A DNA stretch of 55,613 bases from Symploca sp. SIO1C2 (lineage in GTDB: Bacteria; Cyanobacteriota; Cyanobacteriia; Cyanobacteriales; Coleofasciculaceae). The translations under genes were made by a program, and so were the position numbers. Positions 46,076-54,421 of the stretch are shown here, piece after piece. The DNA lies in contig JAAHFP010000009.1 in NCBI GenBank assembly GCA_010672925.1, forward strand, positions 1 to 55,613. Direction: 5' to 3'. A model generated the notes under the pieces. The model did no database searches. It saw only the letters and a list, made by a program, of their open reading frames with translations, and was not told the DNA's origin. Position 1 is the stretch's first letter. Each line of letters opens with the position of its first letter.

Positions 46076-46850
46076 TTTTGATGCATTCCAAGGTTGCTTT
46101 TTGCTCCTCTCTATCTCCTTCTTTTTCCCAAGAGTCTAGTAGTTGTACAAGTCTTGAATTTGTTTTTCTCTTTGGCAAGAACTCTTCCTGAGTATTTACT
46201 TCTTTTAAGTTAACCATTTTGAAGAGTTCATTTACTTGCCAACGTATAGATATTAAAGAATTTCGTAAGGTATTTTTACTGTATTCAAATTGATGTTTTT
46301 CTTCAGCTTTGGTACTTGTAAAATAAAAACCATTCAATTCTTCTAATACCTCTCGACAAAGAATATCTAATCCAATTAAGACTAAAGGATACATAAAAAT
46401 TCTTGGATTATCATGTACAGAATTGGATATTAAGTAAAATCCTAGGGTTAAATCTCTAACCTGTTCTGAGGTTTTTCTTGGTACAATATTCTTGGCTATG
46501 TAATCAAGACCTGAGTAAGTTTGGCTAAAGCTCTTATAATCCTGTATAAGATTCAGGTAATTATTGCGTAAGTCTATTGATATCTGAGTATTATCAAATT
46601 TTGTTAAAATTTCAGTTGTTATTTTTGCTAATTCTTCAAATTTATCACTTTTCTTTTGAAATGATGTTTCGTTAATTATTTGTGCTATCAATTGTTCTAA
46701 TTCAGCATTTTTGCTTTTAAGCAGTTCTGAGTAAGAATCGCTCTCTAGGGTTTTTTCTAGCTTTTTTTTGATTTCGTTGATAAATTTAGCAAGTGGTTCT
46801 TCTTCTAGATTCTTAACTAAATCTCTAATTTCGTTATTTAATTGCAGCAT
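46020..46850 (-). CDS. Long antitoxin-like partner of the PIN toxin
   Basis: 276 residues. Residues 1-105 are highly charged and helical (coiled-coil-like: LVKNLEEEPLAKFINEIKKK), and about 106-225 form a further helical region (YPLVLIGLDILCREVLEEL). The last 45 residues, NSRLVQLLDSWEKEGDREEQ onward to KYRSRKLFAE, resemble the small stand-alone antitoxin that normally precedes this PIN family (pattern LLxSWxEEGDExEQxETxxxL...RxSxRKLF). The usual antitoxin is about 50-80 residues, so this looks like a fusion of an extra domain to it. Base composition is AT-rich, suggesting acquisition. Start ATG at 46850. Confidence 0.68.
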   Translation of the reverse strand: MLQLNNEIRDLVKNLEEEPLAKFINEIKKKLEKTLESDSYSELLKSKNAELEQLIAQIINETSFQKKSDKFEELAKITTEILTKFDNTQISIDLRNNYLNLIQDYKSFSQTYSGLDYIAKNIVPRKTSEQVRDLTLGFYLISNSVHDNPRIFMYPLVLIGLDILCREVLEELNGFYFTSTKAEEKHQFEYSKNTLRNSLISIRWQVNELFKMVNLKEVNTQEEFLPKRKTNSRLVQLLDSWEKEGDREEQKATLECIKNVDKYRSRKLFAENSNNP

Positions 46851-46956
46851 AGTTGTTTTTACCTATTGCCTGTTGATAATTATATCAGCCAGTAGGGTTG
46901 GAGGTCTTAGACCAAATTAACCAATTATCCATTATCCATTGATAAAGTCAATTAGA

Positions 46957-46990
46957 CAAAAAAAAGCACCCACCGTGTAGGAGGGTGCTA
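46957..46990 (-). terminator. Rho-independent terminator of psbA
   Basis: Read on the minus strand: AGCACCC stem, loop, GGGTGCT stem, then a run of eight T. It lies about 40 bp past the psbA stop codon. Confidence 0.9.
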
Positions 46991-47032
46991 TTAACTTTCT
47001 AGAGAGGTTCCTAAGAACCTGTGACTTAAAGA

Positions 47033-48115
47033 TTAACCATTGATAGTAGGAGCTTGTAGCGCTACGGGAGCTGCTTCACCTGCTGCCAAGTCTAAGGGGA
47101 AGTTATGAGCGTTACGCTCGTGCATTACTTCAAATCCTAAGTTGGCCCGGTTTAGCACGTCTGCCCAGGTTCCTACTACTCGTCCTTGTGAGTCGATTAC
47201 GCTCTGGTTGAAGTTGAATCCGTTGAGGTTGAACGCCATGGTGCTGATGCCTAAAGCGGTGAACCAGATTCCAATTACTGGCCATGCACCCAAGAAGAAG
47301 TGCAAGGAACGGCTATTGTTGAAAGAAGCATATTGGAAGATTAAACGACCGAAGTAGCCGTGAGCTGCAACGATGTTGTAGGTCTCTTCCTCTTGTCCGA
47401 ACTTGTAGCCGTAGTTCTGGGATTCGCTCTCGGTGGTCTCACGTACCAAGGAGGAGGTTACCAAAGAACCGTGCATTGCACTGAACAGAGAACCACCGAA
47501 TACACCGGCTACTCCCAACATGTGGAAGGGGTGCATTAGGATGTTGTGCTCTGCTTGGAACACGAACATGAAGTTGAAGGTTCCGCTGATTCCCAAAGGC
47601 ATACCATCGGAGAAGCTACCTTGACCTAGAGGGTAGATTAAGAATACGGAGGTAGCAGCTGCAACAGGTGCACTGTAAGCAACGCAGATCCAAGGACGCA
47701 TTCCTAAGCGGTAGCTGAGTTCCCACTGACGACCCATGTAGGAGAAGATTCCGATGAGGAAGTGGAAAACCACCAACTGGTAAGGGCCACCGTTGTACAA
47801 CCACTCATCAAGAGAAGCTGCTTCCCAGATGGGGTAGAAGTGTAGACCAATAGCGTTGGAAGAAGGAACAACAGCACCAGAGATGATGTTGTTGCCATAC
47901 AGCAAGGAGCCAGCAACAGGCTCACGGATGCCGTCGATGTCCACAGGAGGAGCAGCGATGAAGGCAATGATGAAGCAGGTGGTAGCAGTGAGTAGGCAAG
48001 GGATCATCAGAACACCGAACCAGCCTACATAGAGGCGGTTGTTGGTGGAGGTGACCCAGTTGCAGAACTGCTGCCAAACAGAAGCGCTTTCGCGTTGCTG
48101 AAGGGTAGTAGTCAT
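47033..48115 (-). CDS. psbA: Photosystem II D1 protein (PsbA), Gln130 form
   Basis: 360 residues with five membrane helices. Redox and Mn-cluster residues are present: Tyr161 (LIYPLGQGS), Asp170 (SFSD), His190 (QAEHN), His198 (HPFHM), and the C-terminal Glu333/Asp342/Ala344 region ([10 protein letters not shown]). A 16-residue extension (345-360) will be removed by CtpA. Residue 130 is Gln ([11 protein letters not shown]), the feature of the low-light/standard D1:1 form; high-light forms have Glu. Its own promoter and terminator make a monocistronic unit. Start ATG at 48115. Confidence 0.98.
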   Translation of the reverse strand: MTTTLQQRESASVWQQFCNWVTSTNNRLYVGWFGVLMIPCLLTATTCFIIAFIAAPPVDIDGIREPVAGSLLYGNNIISGAVVPSSNAIGLHFYPIWEAASLDEWLYNGGPYQLVVFHFLIGIFSYMGRQWELSYRLGMRPWICVAYSAPVAAATSVFLIYPLGQGSFSDGMPLGISGTFNFMFVFQAEHNILMHPFHMLGVAGVFGGSLFSAMHGSLVTSSLVRETTESESQNYGYKFGQEEETYNIVAAHGYFGRLIFQYASFNNSRSLHFFLGAWPVIGIWFTALGISTMAFNLNGFNFNQSVIDSQGRVVGTWADVLNRANLGFEVMHERNAHNFPLDLAAGEAAPVALQAPTING

Positions 48116-48182
48116 GTTAGGTATGATTGCTATGAATGAATTTTCGAGGTTCGGCAGACGTTTTGTTTGTCTGTATGTAAAT

Positions 48183-48211
48183 ACATTAACTCAATTTTCA
48201 AGTTTTGTAAA
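48183..48211 (-). promoter_or_regulatory. Likely psbA promoter
   Basis: On the minus strand TTTACA (48211-48206) and TAATGT (48188-48183) are separated by 17 bp. This predicts a transcript start near 48176 and a 60-nt leader, in the range known for psbA genes. Position judged by eye only. Confidence 0.5.
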
Positions 48212-48215
48212 GTTA

Positions 48216-48917
48216 TTTAAACAAATTTTTTATTTGCTTAATATTTTGGCTTAGCTTCGGAGGCACAAACCCACCCCTAACCCCTCTAGGGAGGGGAACA
48301 GGAGGATATGAGGGAAGAAAGCTTGTTTTCATCTTCTTTAGCTAGCGGGTTATGTTCGCCGCGTTGTACCAGGGCGGGTTTTGATGGTGAGCTTCTGATA
48401 ATTTGAGCTAAATTATCCCTAAACCCGCCCCTACAGGAACTCCAAGAAATAAATCATCCCAATTTTTGGACTTGTCTTACTCCCCCAGCTCTCTGACAAG
48501 GGTAGGTTTTTTACTTTCGGGTTGGGACAAGACAAGGGGGACAAGACAAGGGGGACAAGGAAGACAAGGTGACAAGGGAGTAAAACCTACAAAATCCTGT
48601 TCGGTTCGCCAAAATTGTTGATGTTGAAAAGCCCAGTTTTTCGTAAAAAATCCTCCTTGTCTACTGCTCCCCTCCAAGGAGGGGTTGGGGGTGGGTTCCT
48701 TCCTTGTCTCATTTTCACCTAAATATTAAAAACCTACCCTTGTGAGCCCCCAGCTCCCCCAGCTTCCTCAGCTTCCTCAGCTTCCTCAGCTCCCCAGCTC
48801 CCCCAGCTCCCTCAGCTTCCTCAGCTTCCTCAGCTCCCCAGCTCCCTCAGCTCCCCCAGCTCCCTCAGCTCCCTCAGCTCCCTCAGCTCCCCCAGCTTCC
48901 CCAGCTCCCCCAGCCCT
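48216..48917. repeat. Repeat cluster upstream of psbA
   Basis: The order is: CCCCTAACCCCTCTAGGGAG palindrome (48268-48303), family C element (48371-48436), GGGGGACAA 9-bp array (48530-48580), a second CCTCC-AGGAGG palindrome (48668-48700), and a long CTCAGCTTC/CCCAGCTCC 9-bp array of about 18 copies (48750-48915). No gene; the Pro/Ser-rich open frame through the array is a translation of the repeat. Confidence 0.8.
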
Positions 48918-49618
<701 letters not shown>

Positions 49619-50488
49619 ATGCCATTCACTATTGATGCAGCCAGAAATATCTTCCCCGACACTTTAGCAGCTGATGCCGTACCCGCAACCATCGCTAGGT
49701 TCAGCCAACTCAGCGCAGAAGATCAGCTAGCACTAATCTGGTTCGCCTATTTAGAAATGGGTAAAACTATTACTGTTGCTGCCCCCGGAGTAGCTAGTAT
49801 GCAGCTTGCAGAACGAACCATCAAAGACATGTGCGAGATGACTCCTCTAGCACAAAGCCAGGTTATGTGTGATTTAGCCAACCGTGCTGATACACCAATC
49901 AGTCGCACCTACGCTACTTGGACACCAAACCTCAAGCTTGGTTTTTGGTATGAATTAGGGAAGTTGATGGAGCAGGGGAAAATCGCTCCAATTCCTAAAG
50001 GTTACAAGCTTTCCGCTAATGCGAATGCGATTCTTGTAACCATTATCGGCTTAGACCCTGGCCAACAAATTACCGTCCTCCGCAATGCAGTGGTGGATAT
50101 GGGTTACGACATCAACAAAATAAGTGGCTTCCAAAGAGTTAGCGGACCGGTTGTTCCACCCAAAGAAATCTCACAGCGAACTCTGGTTAAGATTGAAGGC
50201 GTAGACAATCCGACGATTAATAGCTACATGAATAACTTGAATGCCAATGATTTTGAGGCATTAATCAAGTTGTTTACCCCAGATGGAGCTTTGCAGCCTC
50301 CATTCCGCCGACCAATTGTTGGTCAACAAGCAGTCTTACAATTTTTCCGTGAAGAATGTCAGAATCTCAAATTGATTCCTGAACGAGGAGTTGCTGAGCC
50401 AACAGATGATGGCTTTACTCAGATTAAAATCACAGGCAAGTGCCAAACACCTTGGTTCGGTGGCAATGTAGGTATGAATATCGCTTGA
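49619..50488 (+). CDS. ocp: Orange carotenoid protein (OCP) ending at a premature TGA
   Basis: Photoactive 3'-hydroxyechinenone-binding protein that quenches phycobilisomes. The N-terminal domain is complete, with Trp41, Tyr44, Trp110 and Arg155. The linker and most of the C-terminal domain are present, with Tyr203 (Tyr201 of Synechocystis), Glu246 (Glu244) and Trp279 (Trp277). The frame stops at codon 290, TGA at 50486-50488, after GGNVGMNIA. In all OCPs that I know this codon is Trp, equal to Synechocystis Trp288, which with Tyr201 hydrogen-bonds the carotenoid carbonyl. One base (TGG to TGA) explains the stop. The remaining 29 codons are intact (next entry). FRP follows. The cause may be real inactivation, sequencing error or readthrough. 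Confidence 0.9.
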   Translation: MPFTIDAARNIFPDTLAADAVPATIARFSQLSAEDQLALIWFAYLEMGKTITVAAPGVASMQLAERTIKDMCEMTPLAQSQVMCDLANRADTPISRTYATWTPNLKLGFWYELGKLMEQGKIAPIPKGYKLSANANAILVTIIGLDPGQQITVLRNAVVDMGYDINKISGFQRVSGPVVPPKEISQRTLVKIEGVDNPTINSYMNNLNANDFEALIKLFTPDGALQPPFRRPIVGQQAVLQFFREECQNLKLIPERGVAEPTDDGFTQIKITGKCQTPWFGGNVGMNIA

Positions 50489-50578
50489 CGCTTTTTACTC
50501 GATCCTGAAGATAAGATTTTCTTTGTGGCGATAGATTTGCTAGCATCTCCCAAAGAGCTATTAAACCTAGCTCGCTAA
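50489..50578 (+). pseudogene. In-frame continuation of OCP after the TGA
   Basis: Directly after the TGA the same frame reads RFLLDPEDKIFFVAIDLLAS then PKELLNLAR and TAA at 50576-50578. This is the complete last beta strand and C-terminal tail of OCP, with no further damage. A full-length product would be 319 residues, normal for OCP. Confidence 0.9.
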
Positions 50579-50602
50579 ATACCACCCCTGATTTAAATAC
50601 CT

Positions 50603-50629
50603 ACGCTCTTGGAAACAGAGCGTTTTTTA
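50603..50629 (+). terminator. Rho-independent terminator between OCP and FRP
   Basis: ACGCTCT (50603-50609) and AGAGCGT (50617-50623) form a 7-bp stem with a 7-base loop, followed by a run of T. It should end most OCP transcripts; FRP may depend on readthrough or its own promoter. Confidence 0.82.
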
Positions 50630-50651
50630 TTGACTTTTTTTGATACTAGAT

Positions 50652-50978
50652 ATGCAAGAGCAAGCTCCACAATGGTCAGAGACCGAAAAACAAATAGCTC
50701 GTGAAGCTTTGAGTAAAGCTTACACCAGAGAAACCGAGACTCTGATAACTGAAATTCGCCAAAAAGCCAGTGCCATTACTGAACTCAATGATGTGTGGTC
50801 TTTAAGCGACTATTTAAATGCCAAAAGATACGACATCGACGGTAAGTACGACTATAGAGACTCTACGCCAATTTTTGTTCTCGCCAAATTAATTAAAGAA
50901 GGATGGTTACATGCCGATGAATTAGCAGGTTTAACTCCTGATAAAAGGGCTAAAGTGGCTGCGCTTGCCAGAATGTAA
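50652..50978 (+). CDS. frp: Fluorescence recovery protein (FRP)
   Basis: 108 residues from the ATG at 50652; an upstream TTG would add four. FRP is a dimeric helical protein that binds active OCP at its C-terminal domain and returns it to the orange state. The conserved surface is intact: Trp49, Asp53 and Arg59 in DVWSLSDYLNAKRYDIDGKY, equal to Trp50, Asp54 and Arg60 of Synechocystis FRP. The C-terminal ELAGLTPDKRAKVAALARM is also typical. Nothing is broken here, which contrasts with the stop in the OCP gene. Confidence 0.95.
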   Translation: MQEQAPQWSETEKQIAREALSKAYTRETETLITEIRQKASAITELNDVWSLSDYLNAKRYDIDGKYDYRDSTPIFVLAKLIKEGWLHADELAGLTPDKRAKVAALARM

Positions 50979-50984
50979 TATGGG

Positions 50985-51120
50985 AATGAGGAATGGAGAA
51001 TTAAGAATTGGGAATTGAGAATGGGGAATTGAGAATGTAATATAGGAATTTAGAAGAAAATCACGCGAATTTGTAGTACCGTGGCACAGCTAAAACTGTG
51101 AAATACTCGATAGTCTCAGG
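50985..51120. repeat. GGGAATTGAGAAT units and a family F end
   Basis: GAATTGAGAATGGG-type units lie at about 50988-51040. GTACCGTGGCACAGCTAAAA (51077-51096) matches one end of the 20512-20649 element; no second end is seen. Confidence 0.6.
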
Positions 51121-51129
51121 GTGATTTAT

Positions 51130-52659
51130 ATGCTTGCCAGAGTTTGGAGTGCTTCTATTGTGGGCATTGATGCTGTCAAGGTAGGCGTGGAGGTTGATGT
51201 TTCCCGTGGTTTACCAGCCATTGTTGTTGTTGGTTTACCTGATACTGCTATTCAAGAATCCCGGGAACGGGTAAAAGCAGCTATCAAAAATTCCGGTTTT
51301 ACCTTTCCTCTAGGCAGGATAGTGATTAATCTGACACCAGCTGACTTGCGCAAAGAAGGTCCAATCTTTGATTTACCTATCAGTGTCGGAATTTTGGCGG
51401 CGTCTGAGCAGGTGAGTGCTCACTTATTGGGAGATTATCTGTTTCTCGGAGAAGTTTCTTTAGATGGTAGCCTCAGACCTGTTGCCGGTGTCCTACCAAT
51501 CGCAGCTGCGGCTCAAGCCATGGGTATCGCGGGTTTAGTCGTACCAGCAGATAATGCTAAAGAAGCCGCAATAGTAGAAGGATTAGCGGTTTATGGACTC
51601 AAAGACCTCTGGCAAGTAGTGGATTTCTTGAATGAGCCTGAACGTTACTCCCCTGTAGAAATTGACGGGTTGCAGGAGTTAGCCAAGTCTAAGTTTACAG
51701 GAGCGGATCTTAAAGATGTTAAAGGTCAGGCTCATGCCCGTCGCGCCTTGGAAATTGCTGCTGCTGGAGGGCATAACTTAATCTTTGTTGGTCCTCCAGG
51801 AAGTGGCAAAACTATGCTGGCACGAAGACTACCGGGAATTTTGCCCCCTTTGAGCTTTACCGAAGCTTTGGAAGTTACTCAAATTCACTCTGTTGCTGGA
51901 TTACTTAAGAATAAAGGAACTTTGGTAAATGATCGCCCCTATCGCAGTCCCCACCATTCCGCATCTGGTCCTTCTCTGGTGGGTGGTGGAACCTTTCCCC
52001 GCCCAGGGGAAATTTCTCTAGCTCATCGGGGTGTATTATTTCTAGATGAACTAACGGAATTTAAGCGCAATGTCCTAGAGTTCTTGCGTCAACCCTTAGA
52101 AGATGGTTACGTTAGTATTTCTCGCACAAGGCAATCCGTAAGCTTCCCTGCTCAATTTACCTTGGTAGCCAGTACTAATCCCTGTCCCTGTGGCTACTTT
52201 GGGGATACGATCCAGGAATGCACCTGTTCCCCTAGAGCCAGAGAGCAATATTGGGCAAGGCTTTCAGGACCTTTAATGGATCGGATTGATTTACAAGTAG
52301 CAGTGAATCGCCTCAAACCGGAAGAAATCACCCGACAATCAACGGGAGAGGATTCAGCACCAGTAAGAGAAAGAGTCAAAACAGCACGCGATCGCACTCG
52401 TCATCGCTTCCAAGCTGAACCACAGATCCACTGTAATGCTCAGATGCAGAGTGAGCAACTACGCCGTTTCTGCCAATTAGATGATAGTTCCCGCAATTTA
52501 TTAGAAGGAGCAATTCGCAAACTAGGTCTTTCTGCACGAGGAACTGATCGCATTCTGAAAGTAGCACGTACTATTGCTGATTTGGCTGGAGAAGATGACT
52601 TACAAATTCCTCATGTTGCCGAAGCGATTCAGTATCGCACGATTGACCGGATGCAATGA
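51130..52659 (+). CDS. YifB/ComM-family Mg chelatase-like AAA ATPase
   Basis: Start ATG at 51130, with GGTGA six bases upstream; a GTG at 51121 would add three residues. The product is about 509 residues. The N-terminal domain MLARVWSASIVGIDAVKVGV and LPAIVVVGLPDTAIQESRER is typical. The AAA core holds VGPPGSGKTMLARRLPGILP (Walker A), VLFLDELTEFKRNVLEFLRQ (Walker B) and the Cys-rich NPCPCGYFGD, followed by CTCSP. ComM promotes branch migration and integration of DNA taken up by transformation. It is a widespread gene; there is no other competence gene in the window. Confidence 0.95.
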   Translation: MLARVWSASIVGIDAVKVGVEVDVSRGLPAIVVVGLPDTAIQESRERVKAAIKNSGFTFPLGRIVINLTPADLRKEGPIFDLPISVGILAASEQVSAHLLGDYLFLGEVSLDGSLRPVAGVLPIAAAAQAMGIAGLVVPADNAKEAAIVEGLAVYGLKDLWQVVDFLNEPERYSPVEIDGLQELAKSKFTGADLKDVKGQAHARRALEIAAAGGHNLIFVGPPGSGKTMLARRLPGILPPLSFTEALEVTQIHSVAGLLKNKGTLVNDRPYRSPHHSASGPSLVGGGTFPRPGEISLAHRGVLFLDELTEFKRNVLEFLRQPLEDGYVSISRTRQSVSFPAQFTLVASTNPCPCGYFGDTIQECTCSPRAREQYWARLSGPLMDRIDLQVAVNRLKPEEITRQSTGEDSAPVRERVKTARDRTRHRFQAEPQIHCNAQMQSEQLRRFCQLDDSSRNLLEGAIRKLGLSARGTDRILKVARTIADLAGEDDLQIPHVAEAIQYRTIDRMQ

Positions 52660-53165
52660 TATTATCTTAGTACAAGACCAACCCAAACGATAAGCTGGGG
52701 ATAGCTTAACGCCTAGCTTCCACACCCACCCAGAACTCAAGTTCTGGGCTAATAGCTAAAGTCCACTCAAGTGGACTGAATATGTTTTTTGCCGATTCCG
52801 ATTGAATCATCTTTAGATGACTGGGGCTATTAGCAAGGAACTTAAGGATACTGTGGGTCAATTAAGTGAGGGGTCTTACCCTTCATACTGTTAAACTACT
52901 GAACTGGCAAGACTTTTCACGCTTTGTCAAAAATTGTTTGACCTAACCCCCCAGCCCCCTTCCCTGCAAGGGAAGGGGGAGCCGGAAAGCCCCTCTCCTC
53001 GCAGGGGAGGGGTTTGGGGAGGGGTCAGACCCCCCAGTCGATTCGCCCACAGTATCCTTAAGTTCCTTGTGAGGCATCAATTTTACGTTAAGTTGACACC
53101 AATGATCGCTAAACCCGCCCCTACAGTATGTGCAATTTAGTTCACATTAGATGTAACTTATAACT
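52660..53165. repeat. Nested repeats with a 236-bp inverted-end element
   Basis: Palindromes CCCAGAACTCAAGTTCTGGG, AGTCCACTCAAGTGGACT and ATCATCTTTAGATGA lie at 52728-52822. A perfect 24-bp inverted repeat (CAAGGAACTTAAGGATACTG plus TGGG) lies at 52834-52857 and 53046-53069, so the element is 52834-53069. Inside it are CCCCCTTCCCTGCAAGGGAA and CCCCTCTCCTCGCAGGGGAG palindromes (52940-53020). A family C end is at about 53108-53126. No gene. Confidence 0.85.
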
Positions 53166-53609
53166 ATGGATCAATCCCTAACGGAACAAACATCACCTGA
53201 ACCACAGACTTCCGAGATCAAGTATGGAGAACGTCAGATTGCGGAAGGAAAGCTCATCACCTTTCCCAATCCTCGTGTAGGGCGTCGCTACAAAATCAAC
53301 ATCACCTTACCAGAGTTTACCTGTAAATGCCCCTTTTCTGGCTATCCAGACTTCGCCACTATCCATATCACCTATGTCCCCGATGAGCGAGTAGTGGAGC
53401 TCAAAGCCATTAAACTATACATTAATAGTTATCGCGATCGCTACATTTCTCATGAAGAGAGCGTTAATCAGATTTTGGATGATTTTGTCGAAATTTGTGA
53501 ACCCCTAGAAGTCACCATCAAGGGGGATTTCAGCCCACGGGGTAATGTTCATACAGTTATTGAAGTACATTACCAAAAAGACGCGGAGCAAGAGAGCAAT
53601 GACAGTTGA
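53166..53609 (+). CDS. queF: NADPH-dependent 7-cyano-7-deazaguanine reductase QueF
   Basis: 147 residues, the single-domain type. It reduces preQ0 to preQ1 in the queuosine pathway of tRNA modification. The catalytic Cys55 and Asp62 are in FTCKCPFSGYPDFATIHITY, and the QueF motif Glu-x-K-S/A-x-K-x-x-x-x-S is represented by VVELKAIKLYINSYRDRYIS. HEESVNQILDDFV binds NADPH. The family B element starts one base after the stop codon (53607-53609). Start ATG at 53166. Confidence 0.96.
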   Translation: MDQSLTEQTSPEPQTSEIKYGERQIAEGKLITFPNPRVGRRYKINITLPEFTCKCPFSGYPDFATIHITYVPDERVVELKAIKLYINSYRDRYISHEESVNQILDDFVEICEPLEVTIKGDFSPRGNVHTVIEVHYQKDAEQESNDS

Positions 53610-53724
53610 TATAGCAATCGCCAAGGTAGTTAGGACAATAATACCAAATGCTGAAATCTTTACCTGTCAATCTCTTTCCTTCTGCCTTCTGCCCTCTGCC
53701 TTCTGCCCTCTGCCTTTTGCTATA
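53610..53724. repeat. MITE-like element, family B, copy 2
   Basis: TATAGCAA at 53610 to TTGCTATA ending 53724. The inner blocks are CGCCAAGGTAGTTAGGACAA, TCTTTACCTGTCAA and CTCTGCC/TTCTGCC heptamers. It is inverted relative to 45444-45550. TCATGTCCGC at 53725 resembles a family A end. Confidence 0.8.
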
Positions 53725-53780
53725 TCATGTCCGCATTTACCAGGAGGATTTACCAAAATTACTTGTTGCTTGTAATCAGC

Positions 53781-53810
53781 TTGCACTAAAATCATCAGAC
53801 ATGATATACT
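53781..53810 (+). promoter_or_regulatory. Promoter of the SRP RNA
   Basis: TTGCAC (53781-53786), 18 bp, TATACT (53805-53810). It is placed exactly to start the RNA near 53816. A good sigma-70-type promoter. Confidence 0.75.
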
Positions 53811-53814
53811 AGGC

Positions 53815-53914
53815 TCTGGCTCGGATTCATGCAATCTCAACGCTCAAACCTTGTCAGGACCGGAAGGTAGCAGCAATACGAGATGCTTGTGATAGGCGTG
53901 AACTCCGGGTCTTC
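53815..53914 (+). ncRNA. ffs: Signal recognition particle RNA (4.5S-type)
   Basis: Contains the conserved Ffh-binding tip: GTCAGGACCGGAAGGTAGCA, followed by GCAATACGAGATGCTTGTGA. The outer helix pairs GGCTCGGATTCATGC near 53817 with GCGTGAACTCCGGGTC near 53897-53912. Small bacterial type without an Alu domain. The ends are accurate to a few bases. It guides membrane proteins to the translocon together with Ffh. Confidence 0.93.
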
Positions 53915-54149
53915 TAATTTTGAGCACAACTTTAGAGGCGGGTCTAAGATAACTGTTTAAGACCATACCCAAGTTATCCGAACAACTGACTCAATGAAAG
54001 CAGTGAGAAGCCTATTCCTTAAAGAATGGCAGAGATATCCGTCAACCGCTACACCCACCATACTCAGCAAAGGTTATTTGTTTTTTTACAAACAACCAGC
54101 AACAAATAACAAGAAATACTCCGAGTTTTAGCCTGGGGATGAGTTAACC
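53915..54149. other. Spacer, no gene recognised
   Basis: Contains a GGCGGGTCTAAGATAACTG fragment (53938) reminiscent of family C, and AACAACC/AACAAAT units at 54093-54112. Otherwise nothing is seen. Confidence 0.5.
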
Positions 54150-54371
54150 ATGACTACTGCAGAAGCTGTGTACGAACTTGTCAAAACCTTGCCCGAAGAG
54201 CAAGCCAATATGGTATTAGCTTTTGCAGAGTTTTTGCAGCTAAAATTTCCATCACATCCATCCCCTAAATCACAATTGCTTTCCAGTTACTTGGGAATTT
54301 TGAAAGACTCCCCTAACTTTAACGAAGACCCCGTCGAAATTCAGCAGGGACTACGCAATGAGTGGGATTGA
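54150..54371 (+). CDS. Solo DUF2281-like antitoxin, 73 aa
   Basis: MTTAEAVYELVKTLPEEQAN, then MVLAFAEFLQLKF, a Pro/Ser hinge (SHPSPKSQ) and a C-terminal tail (FNEDPVEIQQGLRNEWD). This is the layout of DUF2281-like antitoxins: an N-terminal dimerising helical part and a C-terminal toxin-binding tail. GGGGATGAG lies before the ATG. No toxin follows. Instead a short inverted repeat, CCCACGGCTAAAAGC-GCGTGGG, lies at 54379-54400. Confidence 0.72.
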   Translation: MTTAEAVYELVKTLPEEQANMVLAFAEFLQLKFPSHPSPKSQLLSSYLGILKDSPNFNEDPVEIQQGLRNEWD

Positions 54372-54375
54372 CAAA

Positions 54376-54402
54376 CTCCCACGGCTAAAAGCGCGTGGGA
54401 TT
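54376..54402. repeat. CCCACG-GCGTGGG inverted repeat
   Basis: A short palindrome between the antitoxin stop and the methyltransferase stop. It resembles the subterminal hairpins of IS200/IS605-type elements, but no transposase or second end is present. It could also serve as a bidirectional terminator. Confidence 0.45.
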
Positions 54403-54421
54403 CCCCGGTCAACCTCCCATT

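Noticed and set aside
47433-47967. Antisense frames within psbA
   Set aside because: They are shadows of a strongly codon-biased gene, without start signals or recognisable motifs.
50486-50488. TGA as selenocysteine or reassigned Trp codon
   Set aside because: The family needs Trp here, no selenocysteine element is evident, and TGA serves as a normal stop in other genes of the window (for example tatC, queF and the DUF2256 gene), so code reassignment is not supported.
54376-54402. Complete IS200/IS605 element
   Set aside because: Only one hairpin is present; there is no tnpA, tnpB or second end in the vicinity.
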